From positions 1 to 64,000 of the forward strand of contig PAPF01000043.1 in assembly GCA_002708825.1 (NCBI GenBank): 64,000 bases of DNA. Reading direction: 5' to 3'. The DNA is from Phyllobacteriaceae bacterium (GTDB lineage Bacteria; Pseudomonadota; Alphaproteobacteria; Rhizobiales; Rhizobiaceae). Below the pieces are notes generated by a model, which saw nothing but the letters and a program-made list of their open reading frames with translations, searched no databases and was not told the DNA's origin. A program made the position numbers and the translations under genes. Below are positions 9,152 to 18,442 of this stretch, in pieces. Every line of letters begins with the position of its first letter. Within the stretch, counting starts at the first letter, position 1.

Positions 9152-10179
9152 CAGGACCATCCGGCCTGGCGGACGCGCGCAATCATGCGTTCGACGTTCT
9201 CGATCGGCGTCTGCGGTGTGATCCCGTGACCGAGGTTGAACACCAGCGGCCCGTCACCCAGTGTCTCGAGGATCCGGTCGACACCCTCGTCCAGCGCGCG
9301 TCCTCCGGCGACAAGGCGCATCGGGTCGAGATTGCCCTGGACGGCGCCGCCACCCTGCAGGCGCCTGGCCTGGCTCAACGGAACCGTCCAGTCCAGCCCC
9401 AGGGCATTGACGCCGGTCTGTTCGCGGTAGCTCTCATAGAGAACCCCCGCACCTTTCGGAAATCCGATCACGGGCACATCGGGAAAACGCGCCTTGACCC
9501 TTGAGACCATCCGCGCGACCGGTTCGACGCACAGCGCCTTGAACGCGGCTTCATCCAGCACGCCTGACCAGGAATCGAAAATCTGGACGGCGTCGGCACC
9601 GCTCTCGATCTGCCGGATGAGGTAGTCGGCCGACAGGTCAGCCAACATCGCGAGCAGCGCCGCCATGGCCTTTTCTTCCTGAAACGCGAAAAGCCGCCCT
9701 GGCGCCTGGTCAGGTGTCCCATGGCCCGCAATCATGTAAGTCGCGACGGTCCAGGGTGCGCCACAAAAGCCGAGCAGGGTGGTTTCTTCCGGTAATTCCC
9801 TGCGAAGCCGCGTCACGGTCTCATAAACAGGCGCGAGATGCTCGTGAAATCCCTTGCCATCCAGGCGTGCCACCTCCGCAGCGGTGATCGGTGTCATCAC
9901 CGGGCCACGGCCTTCCACGAAATCCAGATCGCGGCCAAGCGCGTGCGGAACCACAAGGATGTCGGAAAAGAGGATCGACGCGTCGAAACCGAAACGCCTG
10001 ATTGGCTGGACCGTCACCTCGACGGCAAGATCAGGATTGTAGCACAGGTCCAGGAAACTTCCTGCCTGTTTCCTTGTTTCCCGGTATTCCGGCAGGTAGC
10101 GGCCTGCCTGCCGCATCATCCAGACCGGAGGCGGAAAACGCCGTGCTCCCTTGAGAACTTCTACCACGTTTCGCGTCAT
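9151..10179 (-). CDS. hemE: Uroporphyrinogen decarboxylase
   Basis: HemE converts uroporphyrinogen III to coproporphyrinogen III. The signature [17 protein letters not shown] lies about 15 residues from the start, [13 protein letters not shown] is central, and the C-terminal [11 protein letters not shown] motif is present. ATG 10179 ([11 protein letters not shown]), with aagga 9 nt upstream, gives 342 aa, the usual size; an upstream ATG at 10221 would intrude on the origin region. Its promoter faces the GANTC cluster at 10228-10271. Confidence 0.95.
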   Translation of the reverse strand: MTRNVVEVLKGARRFPPPVWMMRQAGRYLPEYRETRKQAGSFLDLCYNPDLAVEVTVQPIRRFGFDASILFSDILVVPHALGRDLDFVEGRGPVMTPITAAEVARLDGKGFHEHLAPVYETVTRLRRELPEETTLLGFCGAPWTVATYMIAGHGTPDQAPGRLFAFQEEKAMAALLAMLADLSADYLIRQIESGADAVQIFDSWSGVLDEAAFKALCVEPVARMVSRVKARFPDVPVIGFPKGAGVLYESYREQTGVNALGLDWTVPLSQARRLQGGGAVQGNLDPMRLVAGGRALDEGVDRILETLGDGPLVFNLGHGITPQTPIENVERMIARVRQAGWS

Positions 10180-10594
10180 TCGTCCCATTCCTTGCCGGAT
10201 CCCCGCATGGAGAAATTCCATAAAAGAGATTCTATCAGAGAGTCTTTTGTTTCTATGACTCTGTCAGAATCGTGAATTGGTCTTCGTCCACAACAGGCAG
10301 CGAGATCAAGGCCAGGGAGCGTAATCCGTGGATGAACGGAACCCTTGGGGACAATTTCATGGAGAAGCACGAATTAACGCGGGAAATCAAGATTATCATG
10401 GATGGATGCCGTAAACCCACCCTGTGGACGAAGTTGAACATGCAGCGAAGTGTCACAGGTTTTTCCAGACGGGAGATTCCCTGTCCATAGCCATGGCCGC
10501 TGTGGAAAAACCCGCTGGTTTTCAACAGCGGGACAAGGCAGTCTGGCGCTCGGTCAAACTTGTCCACACGAATTGACAGGCAGGCGGACAACCG
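10180..10594. other. oriC: Probable chromosomal replication origin (oriC)
   Basis: This 415-bp noncoding gap lies between divergent hemE and ppsR, the same neighbourhood as the Caulobacter origin. It has four DnaA-box-like nonamers: tcgtccaca at 10284-10292 and the identical word inverted at 10423-10431, ttttccaca inverted at 10501-10509, and ttgtccaca at 10560-10568 (the last two are one mismatch from TTATCCACA). The part nearest hemE (10215-10280) is AT-rich and could be the unwinding element. Genes on both sides mostly point away from it, and parS sites cluster nearby. Confidence 0.8.
10228..10271. promoter_or_regulatory. Cluster of GANTC (CcrM-type) methylation sites upstream of hemE
   Basis: Four GANTC sites, one with each possible central base, fall within 44 bp: GATTC 10228, GAGTC 10240, GACTC 10257 and GAATC 10267; a fifth (GATTC 10475) is farther into oriC. 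The outer pair gattct/agaatc also forms an imperfect inverted repeat. CcrM methylation couples replication state to transcription and DnaA activity in many alphaproteobacteria, so control of hemE or of initiation is plausible. Confidence 0.6.
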
Positions 10595-11425
10595 GTGAAC
10601 AAACCGCAAAGCTACTTTCACCTCCATCTGATTTCCGATGCGACCGGCGAGACCTTGCTGGCGGCGGGCAGGGCCGCGTCCGCGCAATACAAGAACGCGC
10701 GCGCCATCGAGCACATCTATCCGCTGATCCGAACGCCGAGGCAGATCGAGCGTGTCCTGGAGGAAATCGACGCCGAACCGGGGATCGTCCTCTACACGGT
10801 TGTCGACCAGGAACTTGCGGCCCAGATCGACAGGGGATGCGCGGCGATGGGCCTGCCCTGCGTCTCGGTGCTGGAACCGGTGCTGTCGGTTTTCCAGTCC
10901 TATCTCGGCGCACCGTCGGCCCGCCGCGTCGGCGCCCAGCATGTTCTCGACGCCGAGTATTTCCGCCGCATCGACGCGCTGAACTTCACGATGGAGCATG
11001 ACGACGGCCAGTTGACCCACGATCTCGACGAGGCCGATGTGGTGCTGCTGGGCATATCGCGCACTTCGAAGACACCGACCTCGATCTATCTGGCAAACCG
11101 GGGAATCAAGACCGCCAATATCCCGATCGTCCAGAACGTGCCCCTGCCGGAAACGCTGCTCCATGCGAACCGGCCGCTCATCGTCGGTCTTGTTGCCTCG
11201 GCAGAACGCATATCGCAGGTGCGCGAGAACCGTGTGCTTGGCTCCTCCATGGCCTACAATCAGGGATCCTATGCCGACCGGGCGACCATTGCCGCGGAAC
11301 TGACCCATGCCCGGCAGCTTCTCAATCGCCATGGCTGGCCGATGATCGATGTCACGCGGCGGTCCATCGAGGAAACCGCCGCCGCCATCCTTGCATTGTA
11401 CAACAAGCCCCGCCTTCCGGGCTGA
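10595..11425 (+). CDS. ppsR: Pyruvate, phosphate dikinase regulatory protein (kinase/pyrophosphorylase)
   Basis: The 276-aa protein belongs to the DUF299 family, bifunctional enzymes that phosphorylate and dephosphorylate pyruvate phosphate dikinase or PEP synthetase. It opens with [13 protein letters not shown] and carries the P-loop-like [11 protein letters not shown] near residue 152. The start is GTG 10595. It is the first gene right of oriC, where its orthologue lies in Caulobacter. Which target it regulates cannot be told here. Confidence 0.9.
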   Translation: MNKPQSYFHLHLISDATGETLLAAGRAASAQYKNARAIEHIYPLIRTPRQIERVLEEIDAEPGIVLYTVVDQELAAQIDRGCAAMGLPCVSVLEPVLSVFQSYLGAPSARRVGAQHVLDAEYFRRIDALNFTMEHDDGQLTHDLDEADVVLLGISRTSKTPTSIYLANRGIKTANIPIVQNVPLPETLLHANRPLIVGLVASAERISQVRENRVLGSSMAYNQGSYADRATIAAELTHARQLLNRHGWPMIDVTRRSIEETAAAILALYNKPRLPG

Positions 11426-11455
11426 CCCGCATAGCGTAAAGGATTTCCATAAACC

Positions 11456-12055
11456 ATGTCATCCGACCTGATCCTGGCTTCCGCAAGCCCCTTCCGCCGG
11501 CAACTGCTGGAAAATGCCGGCATTTCCTTCAAGGCCATACCCGCCGAGGTCGACGAGCGCGCGGTGGAGGCGCCGCTGGTTGCGGCCGGCGGTTCGCCCG
11601 AGGACGTTGCCCTGGTCCTTGCCGAGGCCAAGGCCATGGACGTCTCCGGCCGTCATCCAGACAGCCTCGTCATCGGTTCGGACCAGACACTGTCGCTTGG
11701 CGATGAAGTGCTGCACAAGGTCAAGACGATGGAGGACGCGCGCAAGCGGCTGCTGCAACTATCCGGCAAGACGCATCATCTCAATTCGGCCGTTGTCCTG
11801 GCCAGGGGCGGCGAGACAGTCTGGCGGCATGTATCCGTGGCGAGCCTCACCATGCGGGACCTTGAGCCGGCCTTTGTTGGCCGGCACCTTTCCGCCGCTG
11901 GAAATTCGGTCCTGTCCAGTGTCGGCGCCTATCAGATAGAAGGCGTGGGCATACAGTTGTTCGAGTCGATTGAAGGGGACACGTTCACCATCATGGGTCT
12001 GCCCCTTCTCGCCTTGCTTCACCAGTTGCGCGCCATGGAGGCGATCGATGGCTGA
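11456..12055 (+). CDS. maf: Maf-family nucleotide pyrophosphatase
   Basis: Maf proteins hydrolyse non-canonical or modified nucleoside triphosphates to monophosphates. The family signature [16 protein letters not shown] is at residues 7-22, and the catalytic loop [17 protein letters not shown] is near 75. At 199 aa it is full length. Its end overlaps the aroE start, the first link in a coupled maf-aroE-coaE series, so all three probably form one transcript. Confidence 0.92.
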   Translation: MSSDLILASASPFRRQLLENAGISFKAIPAEVDERAVEAPLVAAGGSPEDVALVLAEAKAMDVSGRHPDSLVIGSDQTLSLGDEVLHKVKTMEDARKRLLQLSGKTHHLNSAVVLARGGETVWRHVSVASLTMRDLEPAFVGRHLSAAGNSVLSSVGAYQIEGVGIQLFESIEGDTFTIMGLPLLALLHQLRAMEAIDG

Positions 12056-12896
12056 TCATGCTGTCAGGGCCGGCGTGATCGGCGACCCGATCAAGCATTC
12101 CCGGTCTCCCGTCATCCACGGCTACTGGCTGGAAAAGTTGGGAATCGACGGCCGCTATGACACCATCCATGTGCCCGCCGGGGAAGCGGCAAGCTTCATC
12201 GCCCGCCTGCCTGGGTCCGGTCTCGCCGGATGCAATGTGACGGTGCCGCACAAGGAGGATGTCTTCCGCGCGGTGGCAAACCTGACGGAGACCGCGCGCA
12301 GGATTGGCGCTGTCAACACGGTCTGGCTTGAAAAGGGTGAGACCTGGGGAGACAACACCGACAGCTATGGCTTTGCCGCCAATCTGGACCAGCGTTCGCC
12401 AGGCTGGGACCGTGGCGGAAAGGCGACGGTGATTGGTGCCGGCGGCGCGGCGCGGGCCATTGTCGATGCGTTGCTGGAGCGCGGTTTCGACCGGATCGCC
12501 CTTGTCAACCGAACTCTCAGCCGCGCCGAGGACCTGGCCGGGCATTTCGGGCCAAGGGTCACCGCGGCCGGTTTCGGTGACATGGCCCGCGAACTCGAAG
12601 GCGCGGCACTCGTTGTCAATACCACCACCCTCGGCATGGAGGGCACCACCGGACATGTCTTCGATTTCTCCATGGTACCGGATCAGGCCATCGCCACGGA
12701 CATCGTCTACACCCCCCTGGTGACACCCTTCCTCGCCGCGGCAAGGGAACGCGGACTGGTGACCGTGGATGGACTTGGCATGTTGCTGCACCAGGCCGTG
12801 CCCGGTTTCGAGCTGTGGTTCGGCCAGCGTCCGCAGGTGACGGACGAATTGCGGCGGACAGTGCTGAAGACAATGGGCGAGACGGAGGACGCATGA
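12048..12896 (+). CDS. aroE: Shikimate dehydrogenase
   Basis: AroE reduces 3-dehydroshikimate with NADPH in aromatic amino acid synthesis. The substrate site [17 protein letters not shown] is at the N terminus, NVTVPHKE carries the catalytic Lys, and GAGGAARA is the NADPH loop. ATG 12048 lies inside the maf tail and gives 282 aa; it ends in an ATGA overlap with coaE. Confidence 0.94.
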   Translation: MADHAVRAGVIGDPIKHSRSPVIHGYWLEKLGIDGRYDTIHVPAGEAASFIARLPGSGLAGCNVTVPHKEDVFRAVANLTETARRIGAVNTVWLEKGETWGDNTDSYGFAANLDQRSPGWDRGGKATVIGAGGAARAIVDALLERGFDRIALVNRTLSRAEDLAGHFGPRVTAAGFGDMARELEGAALVVNTTTLGMEGTTGHVFDFSMVPDQAIATDIVYTPLVTPFLAAARERGLVTVDGLGMLLHQAVPGFELWFGQRPQVTDELRRTVLKTMGETEDA

Positions 12897-13486
12897 GAAT
12901 CGTCGGATTAACCGGCTCGATCGGCATGGGGAAAAGCACGACGGCGGCCATGTTCGCCGAGGCGGGCATTCCGGTGCATGATGCCGATGCGACCGTGCAC
13001 CGGCTTTATGCCGGACGCGCCGCGCCGCTTGTCGAGGCCGCCTTTCCCGGGACCGTGGTCGACGGCGTGGTGGACCGGGACCGGCTGGGCAAGGCCGTGA
13101 TAGGCAATGGCGAAGCCATGAAGAAACTGGAAGCGATTGTTCATCCTCTCGTCAGGGAGGAAGAACTGGCCTTTCTGGAAAAGGCGCGGGAAGCCGGTGC
13201 GCCCTTCGCCGTTCTGGATATCCCCCTGTTGTTCGAAACGGGTGGACAGGACAGGGTCGATGCCGTCATCGTCGTGTCGGCGGATGCCGCGATCCAGCGC
13301 AAGCGCGTGCTGGAACGCCCGGGCATGGGCGAGGCGAAGTTCGAGGCGATCCTGGCCCGCCAGGTACCCGATGCCGAAAAACGCGCCCGCGCCGATTTCA
13401 TCATCGATACCGGTCACGGGATGGACGCCGCGCGCGCCCAGGTCGCGGATGTCATTGCGGCGCTCAGCGAGCCTGCGGTGGATTGA
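12893..13486 (+). CDS. coaE: Dephospho-CoA kinase
   Basis: CoaE phosphorylates dephospho-CoA in the last step of CoA synthesis. Walker A is GSIGMGKST at residues 8-16, and the [10 protein letters not shown] lid region is near 105. ATG 12893 overlaps the aroE stop by 4 bp; 197 aa is the normal length. With coaA at 26.9 kb, the first and last steps of CoA synthesis from pantothenate are both encoded near the origin. Confidence 0.94.
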   Translation: MRIVGLTGSIGMGKSTTAAMFAEAGIPVHDADATVHRLYAGRAAPLVEAAFPGTVVDGVVDRDRLGKAVIGNGEAMKKLEAIVHPLVREEELAFLEKAREAGAPFAVLDIPLLFETGGQDRVDAVIVVSADAAIQRKRVLERPGMGEAKFEAILARQVPDAEKRARADFIIDTGHGMDAARAQVADVIAALSEPAVD

Positions 13487-13574
13487 CCCTTCAAGCGGCA
13501 ATGCAAGCCTTGCGTTCGGGCCGGGCGGTCCGAAGATGGACGCCGTAGCGAATCACCAGCCGGGAACCGGACCC

Positions 13575-14294
13575 ATGCGCGAGATCATTTTCGACACTGA
13601 AACCACGGGGCTCGACAACCAGGCCGATCGCGTCATCGAGATCGGTGGCGTTGAACTGGTGGACCGGTTTCCGACAGGCCGGACCTTTCACGTCTACATC
13701 AACCCGGAGGGCAGGGAGGTTCATCCCGAAGCCTATGCCGTGCACGGCATCTCCAACCAGGATCTGGCCGGCAAGCCTGTCTTTTCCGAAATAGCCGACG
13801 ACTTCCTCGCCTTCTTTTCCGGCGCGAAACTGGTTGCCCACAACGCCAGTTTCGACATGGGTTTCATCAACGCGGAACTGGCGCGGCTGTCCCTGCCGCC
13901 TTTCGATCCGGCCCTGGTGATCGACACGCTGGCCATCGCCCGGCGCAAGCACCCGATGGGCCCGAACTCGCTGGACGCGCTTTGCCGCCGTTACGGCATC
14001 GACAATTCCCATCGCACCAAGCATGGCGCCCTGCTGGATTCCGAACTGCTGGCCGAGGTCTATATCGAACTGGCCGGCGGAAAGCAGGCGGCGCTGCGGC
14101 TGAGCGAGGATTCCGGCGTTGGCGACGAGGACGGGGCGCAGGGCGTCACGGTCGTCTTGCCGCAGCGGCCGGAACCGCTGCCCCAGCGCCTGTCGGAAGC
14201 GGAAGTTGCCGCGCATCTTCACCTGGTCGAAAGACTTGGCGAAAAGGCGCTTTGGGCGAAGCTCGGTTTCGGACCATCCGCAACCGGCCAGTGA
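13575..14294 (+). CDS. dnaQ: DNA polymerase III epsilon subunit (3'-5' proofreading exonuclease)
   Basis: The DEDDh exonuclease motifs are visible: FDTETTG (Exo I, residues 5-11), the HNASFDMGF segment (Exo II) and HGALLDSELLAEVY (Exo III, catalytic His and Asp). About 239 aa is typical. ATG 13575 (MREIIFDTETTG) is used; ATG 13536 would add 13 residues. It follows coaE, as in related genomes, 88 bp away. Confidence 0.94.
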   Translation: MREIIFDTETTGLDNQADRVIEIGGVELVDRFPTGRTFHVYINPEGREVHPEAYAVHGISNQDLAGKPVFSEIADDFLAFFSGAKLVAHNASFDMGFINAELARLSLPPFDPALVIDTLAIARRKHPMGPNSLDALCRRYGIDNSHRTKHGALLDSELLAEVYIELAGGKQAALRLSEDSGVGDEDGAQGVTVVLPQRPEPLPQRLSEAEVAAHLHLVERLGEKALWAKLGFGPSATGQ

Positions 14295-14304
14295 AACGGC
14301 CATG

Positions 14305-14331
14305 AAAAAACCCGGCGCCTGAACACCGGGT
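14305..14331 (-). terminator. Rho-independent terminator of secB
   Basis: On the minus strand a 6-bp stem (acccgg/ccgggt, 14310-14315 with 14326-14331) is followed by six T residues (14305-14310). It lies 30 bp past the secB stop, between the convergent dnaQ and secB genes. The loop is rather long. Confidence 0.6.
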
Positions 14332-14337
14332 CTTCAA

Positions 14338-14353
14338 TGATTCACGTGAAACG
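14338..14353. promoter_or_regulatory. parS: parS-like ParB site (variant)
   Basis: TGATTCACGTGAAACG, in the dnaQ-secB gap. Read inverted it is the same variant seen at 3379 and 5782 apart from the outermost base, and it contains GATTC (14339-14343). Confidence 0.72.
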
Positions 14354-14361
14354 TCCGGCTG

Positions 14362-14859
14362 TCAGCTCGGATTGGCGCTTTCCGAACGATTGCGTTCCTC
14401 CGCCATGCGCTGCTGGAACATGGCCGCGAAATCGATGGGCTCCAGCATCAGGGGCGGGAAGCCGCCATTGCGCGTGGCATCCGAAATGATCTGCCGCGCA
14501 AACGGGAACAGCAGGCGCGGGCATTCGATGAACAGGATCGGCAGCATGTGTTCCTGGGGGAACCCTGCGACGCGGAAGATGCCGCCATAGACCAGTTCCA
14601 CGTTGAAAAGCGTCTTGCCTTCCAGCTCGGCCTTGGTGTTGAGCGTCAGCACCACGTCGAATTCCTGTTCGGAAAGCGGATTGGCATTGACGTTGACATT
14701 GATGTTGATGCCGGGGCTCTTGCTGCCCTGGTTCTGCAGGGAACGCGGCGCGTTCGGGTTCTCGAAGGAGAGGTCCTTGATATACTGGGCCAGGACGTTG
14801 AGGACCGGCTGTTGCTGGTTCTGTCCGTTGCCCGCTGCTGCGGATTCTGTGTCGCTCAT
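14362..14859 (-). CDS. secB: Protein-export chaperone SecB
   Basis: SecB is a cytosolic tetrameric chaperone that delivers unfolded precursors to SecA. The body contains [13 protein letters not shown], the conserved [32 protein letters not shown] and a short acidic/polar tail. ATG 14859 (MSDTESA), with aaggaa 8 nt upstream, gives 165 aa. Another ATG six codons upstream is less likely. A hairpin terminator follows. Confidence 0.95.
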   Translation of the reverse strand: MSDTESAAAGNGQNQQQPVLNVLAQYIKDLSFENPNAPRSLQNQGSKSPGININVNVNANPLSEQEFDVVLTLNTKAELEGKTLFNVELVYGGIFRVAGFPQEHMLPILFIECPRLLFPFARQIISDATRNGGFPPLMLEPIDFAAMFQQRMAEERNRSESANPS

Positions 14860-14980
14860 CCTACGGTTCCTTTTCAAGATTGCACCGGGGTGCGGCAGGC
14901 CGGTGTCCTGCAGGGAAAAATCGCAGGCTGGCTATCATGGCCGTCCGTGCATGACAAGTGAAACCGCCGCAGTGGCCAGG

Positions 14981-15457
14981 TCAGTCCGGGCGGCGCCGCC
15001 GGTTTTCGTCGGCCTTTTCATATTCATCTTCGCCAAGGTCGATCGTCCGTCCATCGTCGCGCCGCCATGCTTCACGGGCGGTGAAACCGCCTGCCGACAC
15101 GACGGTGATGCGATTCCTGAGCAGCCGCCAGCCGAGATCCCGCAATGCGGGGATGAAGAGCAGGAACCCCATGGTGTCGGTGATGAAACCGGGCGTGAGC
15201 AGCAGCACACCGGCAATCAGGATCATGACACCATGGACGAGTTCGCGCCCCGGAACGCGGCCGGCGTCGGTTTCCGCCTGGATGCGGGCGATCAGGGAGA
15301 AGCCCTGGACGCGCAGCAGGATGGAGCCGATCACCGCCGTGACGACGATCATCGCCAGCGTGGCAACGACGCCGATCTGGCCGCCGATCACCACGAAGGC
15401 GGCGATCTCGGCAAGCGGGATGACGAGAAGCAGGAAGGGGATGAGACTGAAGGGCAT
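14981..15457 (-). CDS. fxsA: FxsA family membrane protein
   Basis: FxsA proteins are small inner-membrane proteins of uncertain function, named for relief of phage F exclusion in E. coli. The sequence has three hydrophobic segments (about 3-20, 25-48 and 75-105) with the conserved PLAEIAAFVVIGGQIGV and LTPGFITDTMGFLL, then a charged tail. ATG 15457 (MPFSLIPFLL) gives 158 aa; upstream extension adds unconserved residues. It is divergent from timA. Confidence 0.85.
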   Translation of the reverse strand: MPFSLIPFLLLVIPLAEIAAFVVIGGQIGVVATLAMIVVTAVIGSILLRVQGFSLIARIQAETDAGRVPGRELVHGVMILIAGVLLLTPGFITDTMGFLLFIPALRDLGWRLLRNRITVVSAGGFTAREAWRRDDGRTIDLGEDEYEKADENRRRRPD

Positions 15458-15621
15458 GGGCCGAACGGCGCCTTTCTCTCCGGCAAGATCGGATTGGCTG
15501 GGGACTCTGGTAATCTTTCCTGCAATATAGGAAGGCTGACAACGCATTTGAATGCGTGGCACCGGCGTTCTATATGAGCCCTAGTCGCTTTTGAAACCGT
15601 TCCCCGGCCGCAAGGCCGGCC

Positions 15622-16341
15622 ATGATGGCAGGCACGATGCAGTATCTCGATTTCGGTACGATATTCTTCCTGGTCACGGCAGTGGTCATCATCTACCAGC
15701 TCCGTTCCGTGCTTGGCCGGCGCACGGGCAATGAACGCCCGCCGTTCGACCCCTACACGGAAGGGCGGCTGGAAAACCAGCCTCAGACCGACGACAACGT
15801 CGTTGCCCTGCCGCGCCGCAGGAAGAAGGGCGACGGCGAGCCATCCGAAGAGTTCTACGCTCCGGTCGATGTGGTTGCCGAGAAGGGCACACCGCTCAAC
15901 AGGACGCTGCGCCAGATCCGCGATGCCGATCCCGGCTTCGACCCGAAAGGCTTCGTCGAAGGCGCCAAGATGGCCTATGAGATGATTGTCACGGCCTATG
16001 CCGAGGGTGACCGCAAGACCTTGCGCAACCTCCTGTCACGCGATGTGTTCGAGGGATTCGACCAGGCGATCAAGGCGCGAGAGAAGGCGGGGGAGAGCAT
16101 GCGTTCTTCCTTTGTGGGCATCTCGAAGGCCGAAATCACCAATGCCGAGATCCGGGGCAATGACGCGCTGATCACACTGCGCATCGTCTCCGAGATGATT
16201 TCGGCGACCATTGGTGCCAATGGCGAGGTTGTCGACGGCGATCCCGAATCCGTTACCGAGGGCACGGATATCTGGACCTTTGCCCGCGATCTGCGCTCGC
16301 GCGATCCCAACTGGAAGCTCGTCGCGACCGAAGAGGAATGA
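15622..16341 (+). CDS. timA: Tim44/TimA family putative adaptor protein
   Basis: The protein resembles mitochondrial Tim44: one N-terminal membrane segment (about 8-24, YLDFGTIFFLVTAVVIIYQL), a low-complexity linker rich in charged residues, and a C-terminal Tim44-like domain (about 95-235). Bacterial homologues are membrane-anchored with largely unknown roles. Start choice among 15622, 15625 and 15637 is open. The fxsA-timA-mltA-smr order matches related genomes. Confidence 0.82.
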   Translation: MMAGTMQYLDFGTIFFLVTAVVIIYQLRSVLGRRTGNERPPFDPYTEGRLENQPQTDDNVVALPRRRKKGDGEPSEEFYAPVDVVAEKGTPLNRTLRQIRDADPGFDPKGFVEGAKMAYEMIVTAYAEGDRKTLRNLLSRDVFEGFDQAIKAREKAGESMRSSFVGISKAEITNAEIRGNDALITLRIVSEMISATIGANGEVVDGDPESVTEGTDIWTFARDLRSRDPNWKLVATEEE

Positions 16342-16365
16342 TTTTCGCCCTGTGGGGATGACGGC

Positions 16366-17469
16366 ATGACCGACGCGCCTGTTTTCCTGCCGGCCGGTTT
16401 CCAGGCCATTCCGGGATGGGCAGGCGATGATCATGCCGCTGCATTCGCCGCCTTTCGCCGGTCCGCCGTCGAGGCGGCACGGCGCTCATGGAAAGACGGC
16501 GCGCTCGGGGTGACGTTCGAATCCCTCCGGCCCGCATTCGAGGCCGCCCGCTCCATGGACCATCCCGGCCAGGCAACGGCGAAAGCATTTTTTGAAACCC
16601 ATTTCGATGTCTGGGCTTGTCCGGCGGAAGGTGGCAGCGGCCTTGTCACCGCCTATTACGAGCCGGAAGCGGAAGCTTCGCGCGAATGCATCGGCCGTTT
16701 TCGCCATCCACTTTATCGACAGCCCGCCGATCTGGTGAAAATTGCTCCCGGTGCGCATCCGCCAGGCCTCGATCCGGCCTTTGAATGGGCGAGGCAGACC
16801 CCGGCCGGCCTGGTCGAGCATCCCGACCGCCAGGCGGTGGAGACCGGAGCGCTTGCCGGGCGCGGCCTGGAGATCGCCTGGCTCGCCGATCCGGACGATG
16901 TGTTCTTCATCCACGTCCAGGGTTCCGCGCGCTTGTCGATGACCGATGGCATGATGATGCGCGTCGGATTTGCCGCCAAGTCCGGCCATCCCTTTTCCGC
17001 CATCGGCCGCAAACTGGTCGAGGAGGGGGAACTGGATGCGGCAACGGTTTCGATGCAGGCGATCCGAGCCTGGTTGAAGCGCAACCCGGACCGGCGCGAT
17101 TCTCTTGTCTGGTCCAACCGCTCCTTCATCTTCTTCCGCGAAAATCCCTTGGGCGATCCGGACCTCGGCCCCACGGCGGCAGGCCATGTCCAACTAACGC
17201 CCGGCCGGTCCGTGGCGCTGGACCGCAAGCTGCATTGTTTCGGCACCCCCGTGTGGATCCACGCACCATCGATGACGGATTTCGGCGCCCCCTTCTCCAA
17301 GCTGATGGTCGGGCAGGATACAGGCTCCGCCATCGTCGGCCCCGCCCGTGCGGATCTCTTCGCCGGGACGGGAGCGAAGGCAGGCGAGGCCGCCGGCGCG
17401 GTCAAGGCACCTGCAGCCTTCTGGTTTCTCCTGCCGCGCGGACTGGAACCCGGAGCCATGCCGTCATGA
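16366..17469 (+). CDS. mltA: Membrane-bound lytic murein transglycosylase A family
   Basis: MltA cleaves peptidoglycan to 1,6-anhydro products. The 367-aa protein has the MltA barrel (from about residue 90, TAYYEPE onward), VHVQGSARL-type segments and a C-terminal 3D domain with GQDTGSAIVGPARADLF, whose Asp residues are catalytic. No signal peptide or lipobox is seen at the N terminus (MTDAPVFLPAGF), so export is not explained by this start. It overlaps smr by 4 bp. Confidence 0.88.
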   Translation: MTDAPVFLPAGFQAIPGWAGDDHAAAFAAFRRSAVEAARRSWKDGALGVTFESLRPAFEAARSMDHPGQATAKAFFETHFDVWACPAEGGSGLVTAYYEPEAEASRECIGRFRHPLYRQPADLVKIAPGAHPPGLDPAFEWARQTPAGLVEHPDRQAVETGALAGRGLEIAWLADPDDVFFIHVQGSARLSMTDGMMMRVGFAAKSGHPFSAIGRKLVEEGELDAATVSMQAIRAWLKRNPDRRDSLVWSNRSFIFFRENPLGDPDLGPTAAGHVQLTPGRSVALDRKLHCFGTPVWIHAPSMTDFGAPFSKLMVGQDTGSAIVGPARADLFAGTGAKAGEAAGAVKAPAAFWFLLPRGLEPGAMPS

Positions 17470-18014
17470 CCGGCCGGGAACGCAAGCTTGATGCGGAGGA
17501 ACGCATCCTCTGGGGAAAGGTCGCGCGTTCGACCACGCCGCTGAAGGACAAGGCGGTGCAGGACGACTGGCTGCCGGAAGCGCCCCGGGAGGATGACAGC
17601 ACGCCCCGGATCGTGCGGCAGGCCGGAACCTTCCGCCAGCATCCGCCGCCAGCCACCCACAATCCGCCGCAGCCGCCTGCTTTCGACCGGCCGCAGCGCC
17701 GCAAGCTGGAAAAGGGGCGCATTCCGATCGAGGCGCGCATCGACCTGCATGGCCTTTTCCAGGCCGAGGCCCACACCATGCTGCTTTCCTTTCTCGCCCA
17801 TGCCCACGCGCGCGGCCTCCGCCATGTGCTCGTGATTACCGGAAAGGGCGCGTCCTACGGTTCGGAGGGCGTCCTTGCCCGGTCCGTGCCGGCATGGCTG
17901 GCAACGCCCCCGTTCCGGGCCCTTGTCAGCGGCCATGATGTGGCGTCGCGCCGCCATGGCGGGGAAGGCGCGCTTTACATCCGGATTCGGCGCAAGCCGG
18001 GGAGGGCGGGATGA
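17466..18014 (+). CDS. Smr/MutS2-domain protein
   Basis: The C-terminal Smr domain (about 90-180) has the IDLHG motif (residues 98-102) and the GKGASYGSEGVLARSVPAWL loop. Smr domains have nuclease activity in MutS2 and related proteins; this stand-alone form is common next to mltA in rhizobia and its role is not established. The first 90 residues are polar and Pro-rich. ATG 17466 overlaps mltA (ATGA), and the 3' end overlaps the next gene the same way. Confidence 0.85.
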   Translation: MTGRERKLDAEERILWGKVARSTTPLKDKAVQDDWLPEAPREDDSTPRIVRQAGTFRQHPPPATHNPPQPPAFDRPQRRKLEKGRIPIEARIDLHGLFQAEAHTMLLSFLAHAHARGLRHVLVITGKGASYGSEGVLARSVPAWLATPPFRALVSGHDVASRRHGGEGALYIRIRRKPGRAG

Positions 18015-18391
18015 CGCCGTTCGGCAAGAAGCTGAGGGACATGCGGGCCGAGCGCGGCGTGACGCAGAAGGAAATGGCCATGGCCATCGGCGTGTCGCCC
18101 GCCTATCTGTCGGCTCTCGAACATGGCCGGCGCGGCCAGCCCACCTGGTCCTTGCTGCAGCGGATTATCGGCTATTTCAACGTGATCTGGGACGAAGCCG
18201 ACGAGTTCGCCGAACTGGCGGGCATCTCCGATCCCCGGGTGACGATCGACACGGCTGGCCTGACACCGGCCGCCACCGCCTTTGCCAACCGCCTGGCGCG
18301 CGACATAGGCCGGCTCGACGACGATGGACTTGAAGCCCTGGACCGCATGCTCGATGCGCTTGTGCGCGGTGAGCAGGATCGCGCGAAGTGA
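18011..18391 (+). CDS. XRE-family helix-turn-helix regulator
   Basis: The 126-aa protein has an N-terminal Cro/CI-type HTH (about 8-60: VTQKEMAMAIGVSPAYLSALEHGRRGQP) and an alpha-helical tail with no known ligand domain. It is the last gene of the apparent timA-mltA-smr-xre transcript, linked by an ATGA overlap. Target genes are unknown; conservation next to smr and mltA suggests a housekeeping role. Confidence 0.85.
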   Translation: MTPFGKKLRDMRAERGVTQKEMAMAIGVSPAYLSALEHGRRGQPTWSLLQRIIGYFNVIWDEADEFAELAGISDPRVTIDTAGLTPAATAFANRLARDIGRLDDDGLEALDRMLDALVRGEQDRAK

Positions 18392-18442
18392 TCCCGGCTG
18401 AAACCGGTTCCGGTTTCGGGCTGCCAGTTGCAGGGCAACGCC

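Noticed and set aside
10371-10395. CtrA binding site (TTAA-N7-TTAA) in oriC
   Set aside because: Only one TTAA half-site (within gaattaacgc) is present; the second half does not match.
18402-18420. Terminator between the XRE gene and DUF1402
   Set aside because: gaaacc/ggtttc pairs over 6 bp but no poly-T follows; too weak to call.
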